Assembly (NCBI GenBank): GCA_030824585.1
Contig: JAVBXM010000008.1
Coordinates: 1-64,000 of the forward strand
DNA length: 64,000 bases
Direction: 5' to 3'
DNA from: Phaeospirillum sp.
Lineage (GTDB): Bacteria > Pseudomonadota > Alphaproteobacteria > Rhodospirillales > Magnetospirillaceae
The position numbers were made by a program, and so were the translations under genes. Below, one piece after another: positions 25,280-34,669 of the stretch. Below the pieces are notes generated by a model. That model searched no databases, had not been told where the DNA came from, and saw only the letters and a program-made list of their open reading frames with translations. The stretch's first letter is position 1, and each line of letters opens with the position of its first letter.

Positions 25280-25798
25280 TGATGAAAAAGCGCATATCAG
25301 CATGAACTTTGCGCAGTTGCTGCCCGCCATGCACCGCGTCGAAGATGTCGTCGAGGTCCAGTGTGATCCGTTTGGGCACCTGGCGGAACGAGTCGCAGTA
25401 AATATCGACCATGGCCCGGCCCAGGCGCAGCGACGTCCGAACGCCGGGCAGATTTTCCAGCCGCGAGATGGTCGATTGTGAGCACGGTGCCCGGCCCTAT
25501 TCCGGCAATTGGTCGAGCGTCATCTTGAGGCCGGTGGCGTCTTTGCCGTCCTCGTATCCGGCGGCGATCATCAGTAGGCGGAAGCGGATGATCTCGGGAG
25601 CAGATGCACCACCCGATCCGGGGCGCGCGGATCGTCCAGGCAAGTGGCCAGCCGATCCGCAACACCAAGCCGCGACTCGATCTCGCGCAGGGCCAGCACC
25701 CCGGCATCCGAGGACACTTCGCCGCCGTCGAACCGGGCCACGACGGCCCAGCCTTCAATGGGTGACAGCCACGGCAGCGGCAGAGTAGGCTCAATCAT
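25280..25798 (-). pseudogene. IS1380-family transposase remnant (frameshifted, 3' truncated)
   Basis: GEVSSDAGVLALREIESRLGVADRLATCLDDPRAPDRVVH in one frame, VDIYCDSFRQVPKRITLDLDDIFDAVHGGQQLR in another. Confidence 0.8.
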
Positions 25799-25967
25799 GG
25801 CGGGCGTGACCTCCGGAAATGGCGGGGATCGGCCTATACAACAAAATCCCATGCCAAATCAGCAGGTTAATCTACATCCGCCAACCCCGATGAATTTTCC
25901 GGGCTAGTGTTTTTGGTAGGGTTTGGGTAAATTTTCAGAATTACTCGCATAATGCTGAGGGTGGGTT

Positions 25968-26765
25968 ATGCGCAGAGAAAAAATGGAAGAATTTTACAGA
26001 ATAGTTGACGCTTCTTACGAGGAATTCGCGGCCATAATTGATCGCGCACTAGATGATGATCTTTCAAGTAACATTTTTAATATATCTAGCTACTTTGCAG
26101 ATTGCAACGGCGACAAGGTGAAAAATGCAAGGACGGTGTTTGGATTAATGCTTTGCGCCAGAGTATTGGCGGACTTTATTGATCTCCAAATACCAGAATT
26201 AATTAAGAATTTTTCCGAAGGAACGGTATACGGAGACGGTACATGGAGGCATCTTCCACCAGAGATAAAGCGCAACATTCTTGAGCAATATCTTCGCACG
26301 ATTGGTGATTGGAGAGATTACTTTGTGAATGATGGAGCCGGAAGTAAGTTCTCGGGCTTTTTTGAACTTGCAGAAGCGCTTCAGGCGCTTCGCCACGGAG
26401 AAACTCAGCTGCTGCTTGAAGCAAAAACCACAGGGAATCAAGGAGAATCTTATTCGCTCTGGAACTTAAGAAAAGATGCGGTAAGATACGTGATCTACAA
26501 AAATGAACGGCACCCTAAAAAAAGGGGAAAAGAAAAAGCCAGAGCTGATGTGGCTGAATTATTCGGAGTCAGCTCAAGAACTGTCCGCTCATGGGAGGAA
26601 AGACTCCCTAATTTTCTTGGTGAAAAGAATTATAAAATTTTCATAGAAAGCGTGAAGGATTTTACTTTAAATACAAGTTTTTTTGATAGACGCTTCACAA
26701 AAGAAGAGCTAGAAAAAGTATCAATCAAATACAAAATCCACCAACGCAACGGCTATCGTGGGTGA
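25968..26765 (+). CDS. hypothetical protein with C-terminal HTH; AT-rich gene
   Basis: ARADVAELFGVSSRTVRSWEERL HTH-like; composition strongly different from flanks. Confidence 0.65.
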   Translation: MRREKMEEFYRIVDASYEEFAAIIDRALDDDLSSNIFNISSYFADCNGDKVKNARTVFGLMLCARVLADFIDLQIPELIKNFSEGTVYGDGTWRHLPPEIKRNILEQYLRTIGDWRDYFVNDGAGSKFSGFFELAEALQALRHGETQLLLEAKTTGNQGESYSLWNLRKDAVRYVIYKNERHPKKRGKEKARADVAELFGVSSRTVRSWEERLPNFLGEKNYKIFIESVKDFTLNTSFFDRRFTKEELEKVSIKYKIHQRNGYRG

Positions 26766-27308
26766 GAAAGTAAAATGATTGATGATTTTTAGACTCTAAT
26801 CTCGTAGAAAGCATATTCCGACAAACTGATGCCCTGTGCTGTCCTGAATCTCCAAGTCGGAACCACCGCTGCGGCAGAGCGTCTGGTAAGGGCATCAACA
26901 AGTTGGCCCGAAGCCTTGGGGCAAGCCATCCCCTGACAGCAGTAGCCCAGATGCAACATGCCGTTTGCGCTGCGGGGAAGGATTGCCCCGGTCAATGCCG
27001 ACACGAAGGCACCTCCCTGACGATGGCGGGCCAGATCTCGGTTCAACCGGATGAATGGGGCGCGCCGGGGATGTTGCGGATAGCAATGCAGCGCTGGTTT
27101 CCGGCATCGGCATCTCGCTACCGGGTACGTTGCTCGGACACCGGCACGCGGGGCAGCTTGACGATGCTGCATTCGATAGGAGCAATCAACTGTAAGTTGC
27201 TGAATGTTCAGGGATTTGAGGGCATTATTGGCCTTGCGGGTTCCCTCCAGCATCGGCTTGCTCCTGGGCGGGACTTGCGGTGTAGGGTCGCCATCTCACA
27301 GCGATGCG

Positions 27309-27342
27309 CATATCGGGGAGGTCATGTGACCTCCCCGATATG
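27309..27342. repeat. perfect 16-bp-arm palindrome
   Basis: CATATCGGGGAGGTCA tg TGACCTCCCCGATATG. Confidence 0.9.
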
Positions 27343-27426
27343 GCCTTATTATCGCATTGATTTCGGGTCTGCCAGGATGCTGGATGGGATCTCATTTTCC
27401 AGATTGCCGACAGGTAGGCCGACGCA

Positions 27427-27863
27427 CTAGATGCTGATTGGTTTCTTCCCGCGCCGTTCCACGTCGATGCCGGCATCTTCGCCACGCTGTCCAACGTAAT
27501 CGTGGACGATATCGCGTGTGTCTCCTTTGGTGAAGGCGATATACGCCGCCACCGCCGGAGAATGAAGTCGTGCCCCTGACCATACCTTCCCGAGATGCGG
27601 GATTTTCCGGCAGCACGATATCGGGAGTGCTGCCCGACTTTCCGGAGCGATACTGGACGGCCCCGGATGCATCAGTTTAACAAATCGAAACCATCTTCTT
27701 GCCGGTGCTGCACGAGAAGATGACCTTCTCCGTGCCAGAGCACAGCTTTTCCTTCACGACGCCTTGAGGCTTGGTCTCGACACTTCCAGCCAAGGCAAGG
27801 GGGGATTATCGCTGCCATGACAGCCGCGACAATAAGTGTCTTACGAATGGTGTACGGGCTCAT
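27427..27863 (-). pseudogene. degraded secreted hypothetical protein
   Basis: MSPYTIRKTLIVAAVMA... signal; frameshift to SVETKPQGVVKEKLCSGTEKVIFSCSTGKKMVSIC, in-frame TAA, then TDASGAVQYRSGKSGSTPDIVLPE...RGKKPISI. Confidence 0.65.
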
Positions 27864-27917
27864 TTTCGGACCCGTTCTGATCATCCCCCCTCCTGATCTG
27901 TGGCATCATCATCGCTC

Positions 27918-28736
27918 TCAGGCAGGAAATCTGCATTTTGGCATTCTCTTCGCCGCATCCCGCCAAAACTCCACCCACCCGTCATCGTGACTGGTACCGC
28001 CGACGTGGATCATCGCCGCGCAGCGGGTGTCGCCCATGGCGTGCAGATAGCTGGCGCTGACCAAGGGCGGCACCACCTTGTCACGATCCCCGACGTAGTG
28101 AAACTGCGGCAGCCCCACCAACTGTTGCGCCACATCCCTGGGATTGAGCGATCCCACCATGGGGCTGACATCGTGATAAAGGCTCAAGGCGTCATGATCC
28201 AGGTTGCCCGCCACGGTGCGTAGGCTCAGCACGTCGGCTCGACGGGCCGCGATCATTGTCGCCACCGCGCCACCACCCGAATACCCCACCAGATGGATGC
28301 GCTGCCCAGGCCGGATCAATGCGTCGATGGCGGCGGACATTGATCGAATAACGTCCTCGGCAAATCGCCGATCCGTCCAATATGTCACGTCACAAGCTGC
28401 GACTCGCACGTACTGGCACGGTCGGGCCAGATAAATGACGTTGGGTCCATGGTCTTCCGCCGCCAGCCGCAGCCCGACAGGATTGCGTGGCGTCGGGTCC
28501 AGGGATGGCTGAGAGCGGGAAATCCACGCCAGCCCATCGCCCTCGATGTAGATGACGACGGGGTTGCTCGGGTCGGAATTGCGGACATATGCCGCCAAGG
28601 TGAACGGCGGCGCGGTGACCGAGATCGCCCGCAGATCGGCACGCTGAGCAATCTCGTTCGCCGTCTGAAGGCGAGCTTCAGGACTGGCGCATCCCGTCAT
28701 CACCAGTGCCAGCACCATGGCAAAGACCAACCGCAT
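27918..28736 (-). CDS. alpha/beta-hydrolase-like lipoprotein
   Basis: Lipobox LVMTGCAS; GYSGGGAVA nucleophile elbow. Confidence 0.75.
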   Translation of the reverse strand: MRLVFAMVLALVMTGCASPEARLQTANEIAQRADLRAISVTAPPFTLAAYVRNSDPSNPVVIYIEGDGLAWISRSQPSLDPTPRNPVGLRLAAEDHGPNVIYLARPCQYVRVAACDVTYWTDRRFAEDVIRSMSAAIDALIRPGQRIHLVGYSGGGAVATMIAARRADVLSLRTVAGNLDHDALSLYHDVSPMVGSLNPRDVAQQLVGLPQFHYVGDRDKVVPPLVSASYLHAMGDTRCAAMIHVGGTSHDDGWVEFWRDAAKRMPKCRFPA

Positions 28737-28751
28737 GCTTCCCCCCCAAAC

Positions 28752-28777
28752 AAAAAGGGTCGCCCGAAGGCGACCCC
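28752..28777 (-). terminator. intrinsic terminator of the autotransporter gene
   Basis: GGGTCGCCttcgGGCGACCC followed by TTTTTG on the minus strand. Confidence 0.8.
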
Positions 28778-28800
28778 ATGCTGCACGAACCAATGCCGGA

Positions 28801-31770
28801 TCAGAAGTCCAGACGCACCTGAAGCGTACCATTGTGCCCCACATAGCCGTCCTTGAGTTCGGCATCGTAATTGGCGGACACGCTGACCTGATCGGCGGTG
28901 GCGATGGTCAGGCCGGTGCCCAGCACGGCGCTGTCCTGTGCGGGCTTCACCCCGGTGTTGGTGAAGGCCGAGCCGCCGGCCGAGAACCGGGCGGTCTGGC
29001 TGGGGGCGTTGTCGCGGAATTCGTGGAACCACGTCGCCCGCAATTCGGGAACCAGACGGGAGGTCCCGTTGCTGAACGACTTTGCGGCCTTCACCCCCAG
29101 GCCGCCGCGCAGCGAAATGGCGGTCTGCTCCTCCACCGACAGATTGGCCCCCGGCGCCCCGGTTTCCTCGTAGGCCTCCTGCCGCAGCAGGCTGTAGGCC
29201 AATGAGGCATTGGGGGTGATCAGCGTGTTGGCGATCAGCAGCGGATAGCCGCCTGCCATCTGGGCAGTGTACTGGTTGCCGTAATAGCTGCCCTTGGCCT
29301 CGGTTCCCAGGAAGTTGATGGCGCGGGTGCTGTCGTAGTGGTGACGGCCATAGACCAGGGTGGCGTCCACATACCAGGGCGCGCCGGTGTAGTTGGCGTA
29401 GAGCGTGCCCTGATAGCTGTCGATGTCGGAGCCGCTACCCGAGGAACCGCCCTTGGCGTCCACCTTGGTGCGGGCATAGGAGAACGCCGCGCCGAGACGC
29501 AGCGGACCGGCGACCTGGACATCGCCGCCGACAGCCAGGCCGCCGGTGGTGGCGTCGAAGCCGTCCTGTCCCTTGCGGCTATCCTGGCTGCCGGTGAAGC
29601 CGAGCCCTTGCATCCACAGTCCCAGGCCGCGCAGGCTTTCACCGCTGGCGATACCCGTCACGCCGCCCGCCTGGGCGGTACGCACATTGGCGGCGCGGGT
29701 GGTGACGGTGTTGACGTTGGCGGTGGTGGCCGCCGTCGATCCCGAGGTGGTGGCGGCGGCGACGCTGGTGTTGGGCGCCAATTGCTTGACCGCCTTGTCC
29801 ACTTCGGCCTGCGAGGACAGGTTGGAAATGATGTTCACAATCCGCTGCACGCCCGCATTGCTGGAAGAGGCGATGGAGGTCAGGGCGCTCGCTGCCCCTT
29901 GCGCTCCGGAACTGCTGACCAGCGAGGTCAGTTCCTTCTTGCTGGCGACCAGATAGACGTCGCTAATGTCCTGGCCCAGGCTGGCATCGTCGCCGCGCAG
30001 CACCGACCACGACACCAGGGCGCTGTTGGTCGCCGTCACGGTGCCCACGCTCGCCGTTCCGGTGCCGTCCACCAGGATGTAGCGGGCGCCGTTGGAAATG
30101 GTCAGCGCGTTGACCGTCGGCGTCACGGTGGTGCCATTGCCCAGCGTTGCCACGCCGGCCGCCGTGATATGGGTGATGTTGCTGGTATTGCCCGCACCCG
30201 AGGTGTTGCCGTCGCCGCCGATGGCGAGCTTGATCACGCTGCCGGAAGTGGTGGTGAACGCTCCGGTCGAACTGTTGGAACCGGCGGCCAGGGTAGTGGT
30301 GCCGCCGCCGTTGATGAGGTTCAGCGTACCGCCGTTCAGAACCAGATCGCCGTGCAGGGTGTCGCCCGACGAGCAGCCGTTGGCGCTGCACAGGCCCAGG
30401 GTTGCGCTGCTGTTCACCGTGGTGGTGCCGACATAATAGCTGCTGTTGTCCAGATCGACCGAGCCGCCGTTGAGGATGACGGCTTTCAGGCTTTTGCCAT
30501 TCTGCCCCATGTCGGCATAGATGTTGGTGCTGCCGTCGAAGGCCACGGTGCCCTGCCCATTGGTGTTGGCGGTGACGGCGCCGTAGATGGTCTTGCCGCT
30601 ACCCATGGTCAGGGTGTGGTCGCCGCCGAACGTCACCGGAATATTGATGGCGGTCGTGCCGATGGTGCCGTTGACGGTGGAGTTTCCGCCGACCGCCACC
30701 GCTGTACTGCCGCTCTGGCCGGTGACGTTGCCGGCGATGGTGCCGCCGTTGACATTGAGGGTATCGCCGCTGCCCAGCTTGACGTTGCCGCTGATGGTGC
30801 CGGTATTGGTGACGGTGATGTGGTTGGTGGCCGAGGTGTTGCCGGTCAGGTCGATGGCGCCGCCGCCGCTGCCGGCGGTGATGGTGCCGGCATTGGTGAT
30901 GGTGCTGGCCCCACCGACATTGCCGACCACCATGATGGCGGTGCCACCAGCCCCCAAGGCTTCAATGGTGCTGCCCGCATTGTTCGTAACCTGAAAAGTC
31001 GGGGCAAAGGCCGGTTCGTCAGAGTGGCCGATCTGAATGGCGTTCCTACTTAGCCCCGTGATCCTGCTCGCCGTGGTGCCGTTGCCGTTCGTGACGGTGA
31101 TGGCACCGTTTGTGGCAAGGGCAACGCCGTAACCACCCTGCAGCACCCCGTTCACGTTGTTGATGGTAACATCACCCGTGGCGTGGGAGAGGACGGCGGC
31201 AGAATCGCCGTTTGCCACCAGGATCTGCCCGGTCGATGTGGCCGATCCCTGATTAAGAACAAGGCCGCCAGCGGTTGCGGAACCACCATCAATCCCGATT
31301 CGGATGCCGGTGCTGGATGTGCCAAGCGCCTGGATGGTGGCGTTGCCTATGGTGCCATTGTTGATGGTCGTCACGCTCGATCCAGCGAGGTTGATGACCG
31401 CATTGGAGCTGTGGCCGTTCGCGATGATGCCCTGATTGTTGATCGTGCCGATATTGGTGCCGCCGGGGGCCGAATAAACAGCGACCCCCAGGGGGGCATC
31501 ACTGCCTGCATCACGGTTCACGATACCCGCCCCGTGATTTACGGTCAGGGTACCGCCGTTTCCAACGATTTGGTTGACCGCCGTGGCGGGCGAGGTTGCC
31601 GAGTCGGCAACCGATTGATTGATGTCGCCCGTGCCGCCCGTCACATCGACGGTGCAGTCTTGGCCTGCCGCCATTGCTCCTGGGGTACAGATCGCATAAG
31701 CGGGAGCCGTAGCCAGCAGCGCAAGCGCCGACGATCCACCAAGCAGAATTTTTCTGAACATTTGCCCCAT
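28801..31770 (-). CDS. autotransporter with repetitive beta-helix-like passenger and C-terminal beta-barrel
   Basis: Signal peptide ALALLATAPAYA, repetitive G/N/T-rich passenger, barrel domain ending QVRLDF. Confidence 0.87.
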   Translation of the reverse strand: MGQMFRKILLGGSSALALLATAPAYAICTPGAMAAGQDCTVDVTGGTGDINQSVADSATSPATAVNQIVGNGGTLTVNHGAGIVNRDAGSDAPLGVAVYSAPGGTNIGTINNQGIIANGHSSNAVINLAGSSVTTINNGTIGNATIQALGTSSTGIRIGIDGGSATAGGLVLNQGSATSTGQILVANGDSAAVLSHATGDVTINNVNGVLQGGYGVALATNGAITVTNGNGTTASRITGLSRNAIQIGHSDEPAFAPTFQVTNNAGSTIEALGAGGTAIMVVGNVGGASTITNAGTITAGSGGGAIDLTGNTSATNHITVTNTGTISGNVKLGSGDTLNVNGGTIAGNVTGQSGSTAVAVGGNSTVNGTIGTTAINIPVTFGGDHTLTMGSGKTIYGAVTANTNGQGTVAFDGSTNIYADMGQNGKSLKAVILNGGSVDLDNSSYYVGTTTVNSSATLGLCSANGCSSGDTLHGDLVLNGGTLNLINGGGTTTLAAGSNSSTGAFTTTSGSVIKLAIGGDGNTSGAGNTSNITHITAAGVATLGNGTTVTPTVNALTISNGARYILVDGTGTASVGTVTATNSALVSWSVLRGDDASLGQDISDVYLVASKKELTSLVSSSGAQGAASALTSIASSSNAGVQRIVNIISNLSSQAEVDKAVKQLAPNTSVAAATTSGSTAATTANVNTVTTRAANVRTAQAGGVTGIASGESLRGLGLWMQGLGFTGSQDSRKGQDGFDATTGGLAVGGDVQVAGPLRLGAAFSYARTKVDAKGGSSGSGSDIDSYQGTLYANYTGAPWYVDATLVYGRHHYDSTRAINFLGTEAKGSYYGNQYTAQMAGGYPLLIANTLITPNASLAYSLLRQEAYEETGAPGANLSVEEQTAISLRGGLGVKAAKSFSNGTSRLVPELRATWFHEFRDNAPSQTARFSAGGSAFTNTGVKPAQDSAVLGTGLTIATADQVSVSANYDAELKDGYVGHNGTLQVRLDF

Positions 31771-31926
31771 CTTCCTCTGTTTCTATGCGTGTGGGCGACC
31801 ACCACCCACCCGAAAGCTACCGCCCCATCCCCCCCAGATTTCGGCGGGCCTTAGAGGTCTTTGGGCCTGCAACGCTCGCAATCGGCGGTTTTAATGCCGG
31901 GATGCTATCAGCAAACTCGCATAACA

Positions 31927-31940
31927 GAAAATATATTTTC
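31927..31940. promoter_or_regulatory. candidate operator palindrome upstream of XRE regulator
   Basis: GAAAATATATTTTC perfect 14-bp palindrome 36 bp before the GTG start. Confidence 0.45.
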
Positions 31941-31975
31941 TCGTCAGGCGACGTTGATGCTCCTCAGATTTCGAT

Positions 31976-32257
31976 GTGAACGCTCAGCAACATTTCGGAA
32001 CGGCGCTGCGACGCCTGCGCACCGACCGCGACCTGACCCAAGAGGAGGTCGCGTTTCGGGCCGGTATCTCAGTCCCCTATCTGCGGGGATTGGAGGCGGG
32101 GCGGTATAACCCCACGCTCAACGTGATTTTCGATCTTGGCAGGGCGCTGGATATTCATCCGTCAGCGCTATTGGAAGGCATCCCGAAGGACGCCCCCACC
32201 CGAGACCCTGACCGCAAACGGCCAGGACCGCCTGAGGGAACGGTGCGGAAATCCTAA
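31976..32257 (+). CDS. XRE-family HTH transcriptional regulator (GTG start)
   Basis: LRRLRTDRDLTQEEVAFRAGISVPYLRGLEAGRYNPTL. Confidence 0.88.
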   Translation: MNAQQHFGTALRRLRTDRDLTQEEVAFRAGISVPYLRGLEAGRYNPTLNVIFDLGRALDIHPSALLEGIPKDAPTRDPDRKRPGPPEGTVRKS

Positions 32258-32307
32258 TGGTCAGGCGCAAATGTCTGTCCCAAGGATTGGCCCTTTGCGC
32301 ACCATCG

Positions 32308-32919
32308 CTACCTGAGTTGTGAATACCCATACTCCCGCACCCGGTACGGGGCATTACCCTTGGTGTGGGTCTTCGCCAGATAGGATGCGCGGGACAACAC
32401 ATAGGCGCGAGAGTTGTCAAACTCCTGACTTTGTTCGTCAAATTCTTGGCCGGAAGCCTTGTCCCTCGGTCGGAGGAGCATGATGCCGTTGTAAGCCGCA
32501 ATCCCGTTGTGGTCATGGTTGCAATGGTCAATCAGTCCCCTTGCACTGACACCAATGATGTTCCCCCAGAGCCGCTCGGCTGCGCTGAAAATCCTGTATG
32601 GGCTCGTCACTTCGTGTCCATCCACGAATACCATGAGGTGATAGTGTGGATTTTCCGATGTCTTCTGCTCCCGTGTCCATATGTACTGAACTTCAATGCC
32701 GTGGAAGCCTAAGCCTTCCCTTAGTCTCTTGGTCATATCCCCGATTTCTCTATTCAATCCGTCATGGGGGTAGTCAGCAGGAAACCTAACGTCTATCCGA
32801 ACACAAAGAACTCTGGAAAATCGCTCAGTCATCCTATCGCAGGTATTTTCGATGACATCCATGATGTCTCGCCTTATTCTCCGATCAATCATTGGCTTAA
32901 CTCCCTTGCTAGTTTTCAT
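32308..32919 (-). CDS. inovirus Gp2/YagK-YfjJ-like protein (possible HUH replication initiator relative)
   Basis: NPHYHLMVFVDGHEV and YVLSRASYLAKTHTKG motifs. Confidence 0.7.
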   Translation of the reverse strand: MKTSKGVKPMIDRRIRRDIMDVIENTCDRMTERFSRVLCVRIDVRFPADYPHDGLNREIGDMTKRLREGLGFHGIEVQYIWTREQKTSENPHYHLMVFVDGHEVTSPYRIFSAAERLWGNIIGVSARGLIDHCNHDHNGIAAYNGIMLLRPRDKASGQEFDEQSQEFDNSRAYVLSRASYLAKTHTKGNAPYRVREYGYSQLR

Positions 32920-33128
32920 AGTATGAGGGAGGTTATCACCAGTAACTCTGAGCTCGTTTCTTGATGTTATTGATGGCTATTACAAATAACCCCTCACAGT
33001 CACAAGCGTCATGGGCGGCAAAAGTCGGCTGGAATCAGCAATCCAGCGCGATTTTTGGGCTATAAATGCGCGTTTTATCGCGTTTTGCGGATGTGCGGAT
33101 GTCCGCGACTTAACTCTTCGACTCCCCC

Positions 33129-33161
33129 CAAAAAAAGACGGCCTGGGCTCTCCCCAAGCCG
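33129..33161 (-). terminator. intrinsic terminator after VWA gene
   Basis: CGGCTTGGGgagaGCCCAGGCCG stem then TCTTTTTTT on the minus strand. Confidence 0.7.
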
Positions 33162-33166
33162 CCCCC

Positions 33167-34654
33167 TTACACGAGCGTTTGCTCCAACATGGAAAAGACC
33201 GCCCTCGGCAATTCGCCGATGGTCGCGATCACCCGGCTGCGACCGGGCAGCAGGGTGGTGATGTGAGAAGACTCGATGCCGAGGCCATAGACCTCGACGC
33301 CCTGGGCCGCTGCTGCTTTGATGGCGGCCCGAACATTGGCGGCGCCATCGGGGCTGCCATCGGTGATGATCAACACCATGCGGCGTTGTTCCGGCAGGAT
33401 GGACAGTCGCTGCAGCACCCACCACAGGGCTTCGCCCATGGGAGTCATGCCCCTGGCTCCCACATCCTGGTATTGGCCCGGACGCTCCCCGTGTCGAAGC
33501 AGAGGAACCACCGTGCCGGGTTCGCCGCCGGGAAAGGCGGTGATCCCCACCGACACGCCAATCAGGGCCATGGCCTGGGCCACAGCGCGGCAGCACTGGT
33601 TGGCAAGGCCGATCCGTTCCCGCATGGAGCCGGAAGTGTCCAGCAGCACATGCAGAGCGGTGTTGATGGCGGGGCGAGCCTGATGGGTGGCGAATACCCG
33701 TGGATTTCCCACGGCCACACCATGGAGACGGCGGGTGTCGATTTTCCCGGCTCTGGCGGGTTTGTGCCTGACCATCCGGGATGATTGCACCAATCCATGC
33801 AGGCGTGCCCGCAGGCCCGCAATGGCATGGTCGATTGCGGCACGATCCTTGGCGTCGGTGGGCAGACGAGGTTTGTTTCCCACAATGGCGACGGTGAGGC
33901 GATTGATCTCCGTCGCGTTCCGCCCCAGAGATTTCCTCAGCACTTGCCCGAAATCGTCGGGGAGATCGTTTTCCCCGGCGGAAATCAGGCTTTGAATATC
34001 GGTACTGATCGCCAAATCCGGGGATGGATTTTGCCCAGGAGACGGAGCTGAATCCTTCAGGCAGCGGATGATCTGGCGGGCATAGTCCAGGCAGGCCAGG
34101 CTATCGGGACAGTGACCGCGCATCCGGTCCAGGACCACTTCCACATCCGGACGCAAGCCCGGCCACTGGCGGTCGATCACGGCAACGGCCTCCCGGCACC
34201 GGGTTGCCAATTCCGGCACGCTCCAGGAGCGAACCGTCAGCAGCAGCCAATCCAGAACCACGGCCACCCCCGAAGGGAGCGTTGACGCCCCCTCCAGGAA
34301 CAGGTGGCGGATCAGCCAGGTAAAATTTTGTCGGCAGCCGGGATAATATGCCGCCAGCTTGGCTTCGACCCGCCAATCCTCGAAGATGTTCCAGATGTGC
34401 CGCTCCAGCGGGGTGGTGTCGGCCTGGGAAATGGCCCGGAACTCGGTGAAGCGGACATGCGCCGCCTCGTGGTCGATATAGCCGCGCACCAAACCCAGGA
34501 AGGCGGCATCGGCTTCAGCGGGAAGGCCGGGAAGGCGGATGACCTTGCCCGTCGTGTAGGCGTCGGTGCCGCCGATCTCGACGGCAACGCCATAAGCCCG
34601 CCCCAGGGCATCGGCCAGCAGGGGCAGGCTTTGCAGGATGGCTGAATTGTGCAT
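33167..34654 (-). CDS. CobT-like VWA-domain protein
   Basis: VLLDTSGSM MIDAS motif; IDHEAAHVRFTEF N-terminal segment. Confidence 0.85.
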   Translation of the reverse strand: MHNSAILQSLPLLADALGRAYGVAVEIGGTDAYTTGKVIRLPGLPAEADAAFLGLVRGYIDHEAAHVRFTEFRAISQADTTPLERHIWNIFEDWRVEAKLAAYYPGCRQNFTWLIRHLFLEGASTLPSGVAVVLDWLLLTVRSWSVPELATRCREAVAVIDRQWPGLRPDVEVVLDRMRGHCPDSLACLDYARQIIRCLKDSAPSPGQNPSPDLAISTDIQSLISAGENDLPDDFGQVLRKSLGRNATEINRLTVAIVGNKPRLPTDAKDRAAIDHAIAGLRARLHGLVQSSRMVRHKPARAGKIDTRRLHGVAVGNPRVFATHQARPAINTALHVLLDTSGSMRERIGLANQCCRAVAQAMALIGVSVGITAFPGGEPGTVVPLLRHGERPGQYQDVGARGMTPMGEALWWVLQRLSILPEQRRMVLIITDGSPDGAANVRAAIKAAAAQGVEVYGLGIESSHITTLLPGRSRVIATIGELPRAVFSMLEQTLV

Positions 34655-34669
34655 GGGAGTTTGAAGCCC

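Noticed and set aside
26789-27253. 154-aa minus-strand ORF as a real gene
   Set aside because: No recognisable domain, overlapped by several similar-size ORFs; not supported.
29338-31053. 571-aa plus-strand ORF inside the autotransporter
   Set aside because: Antisense of a repetitive gene; no plausible protein features.
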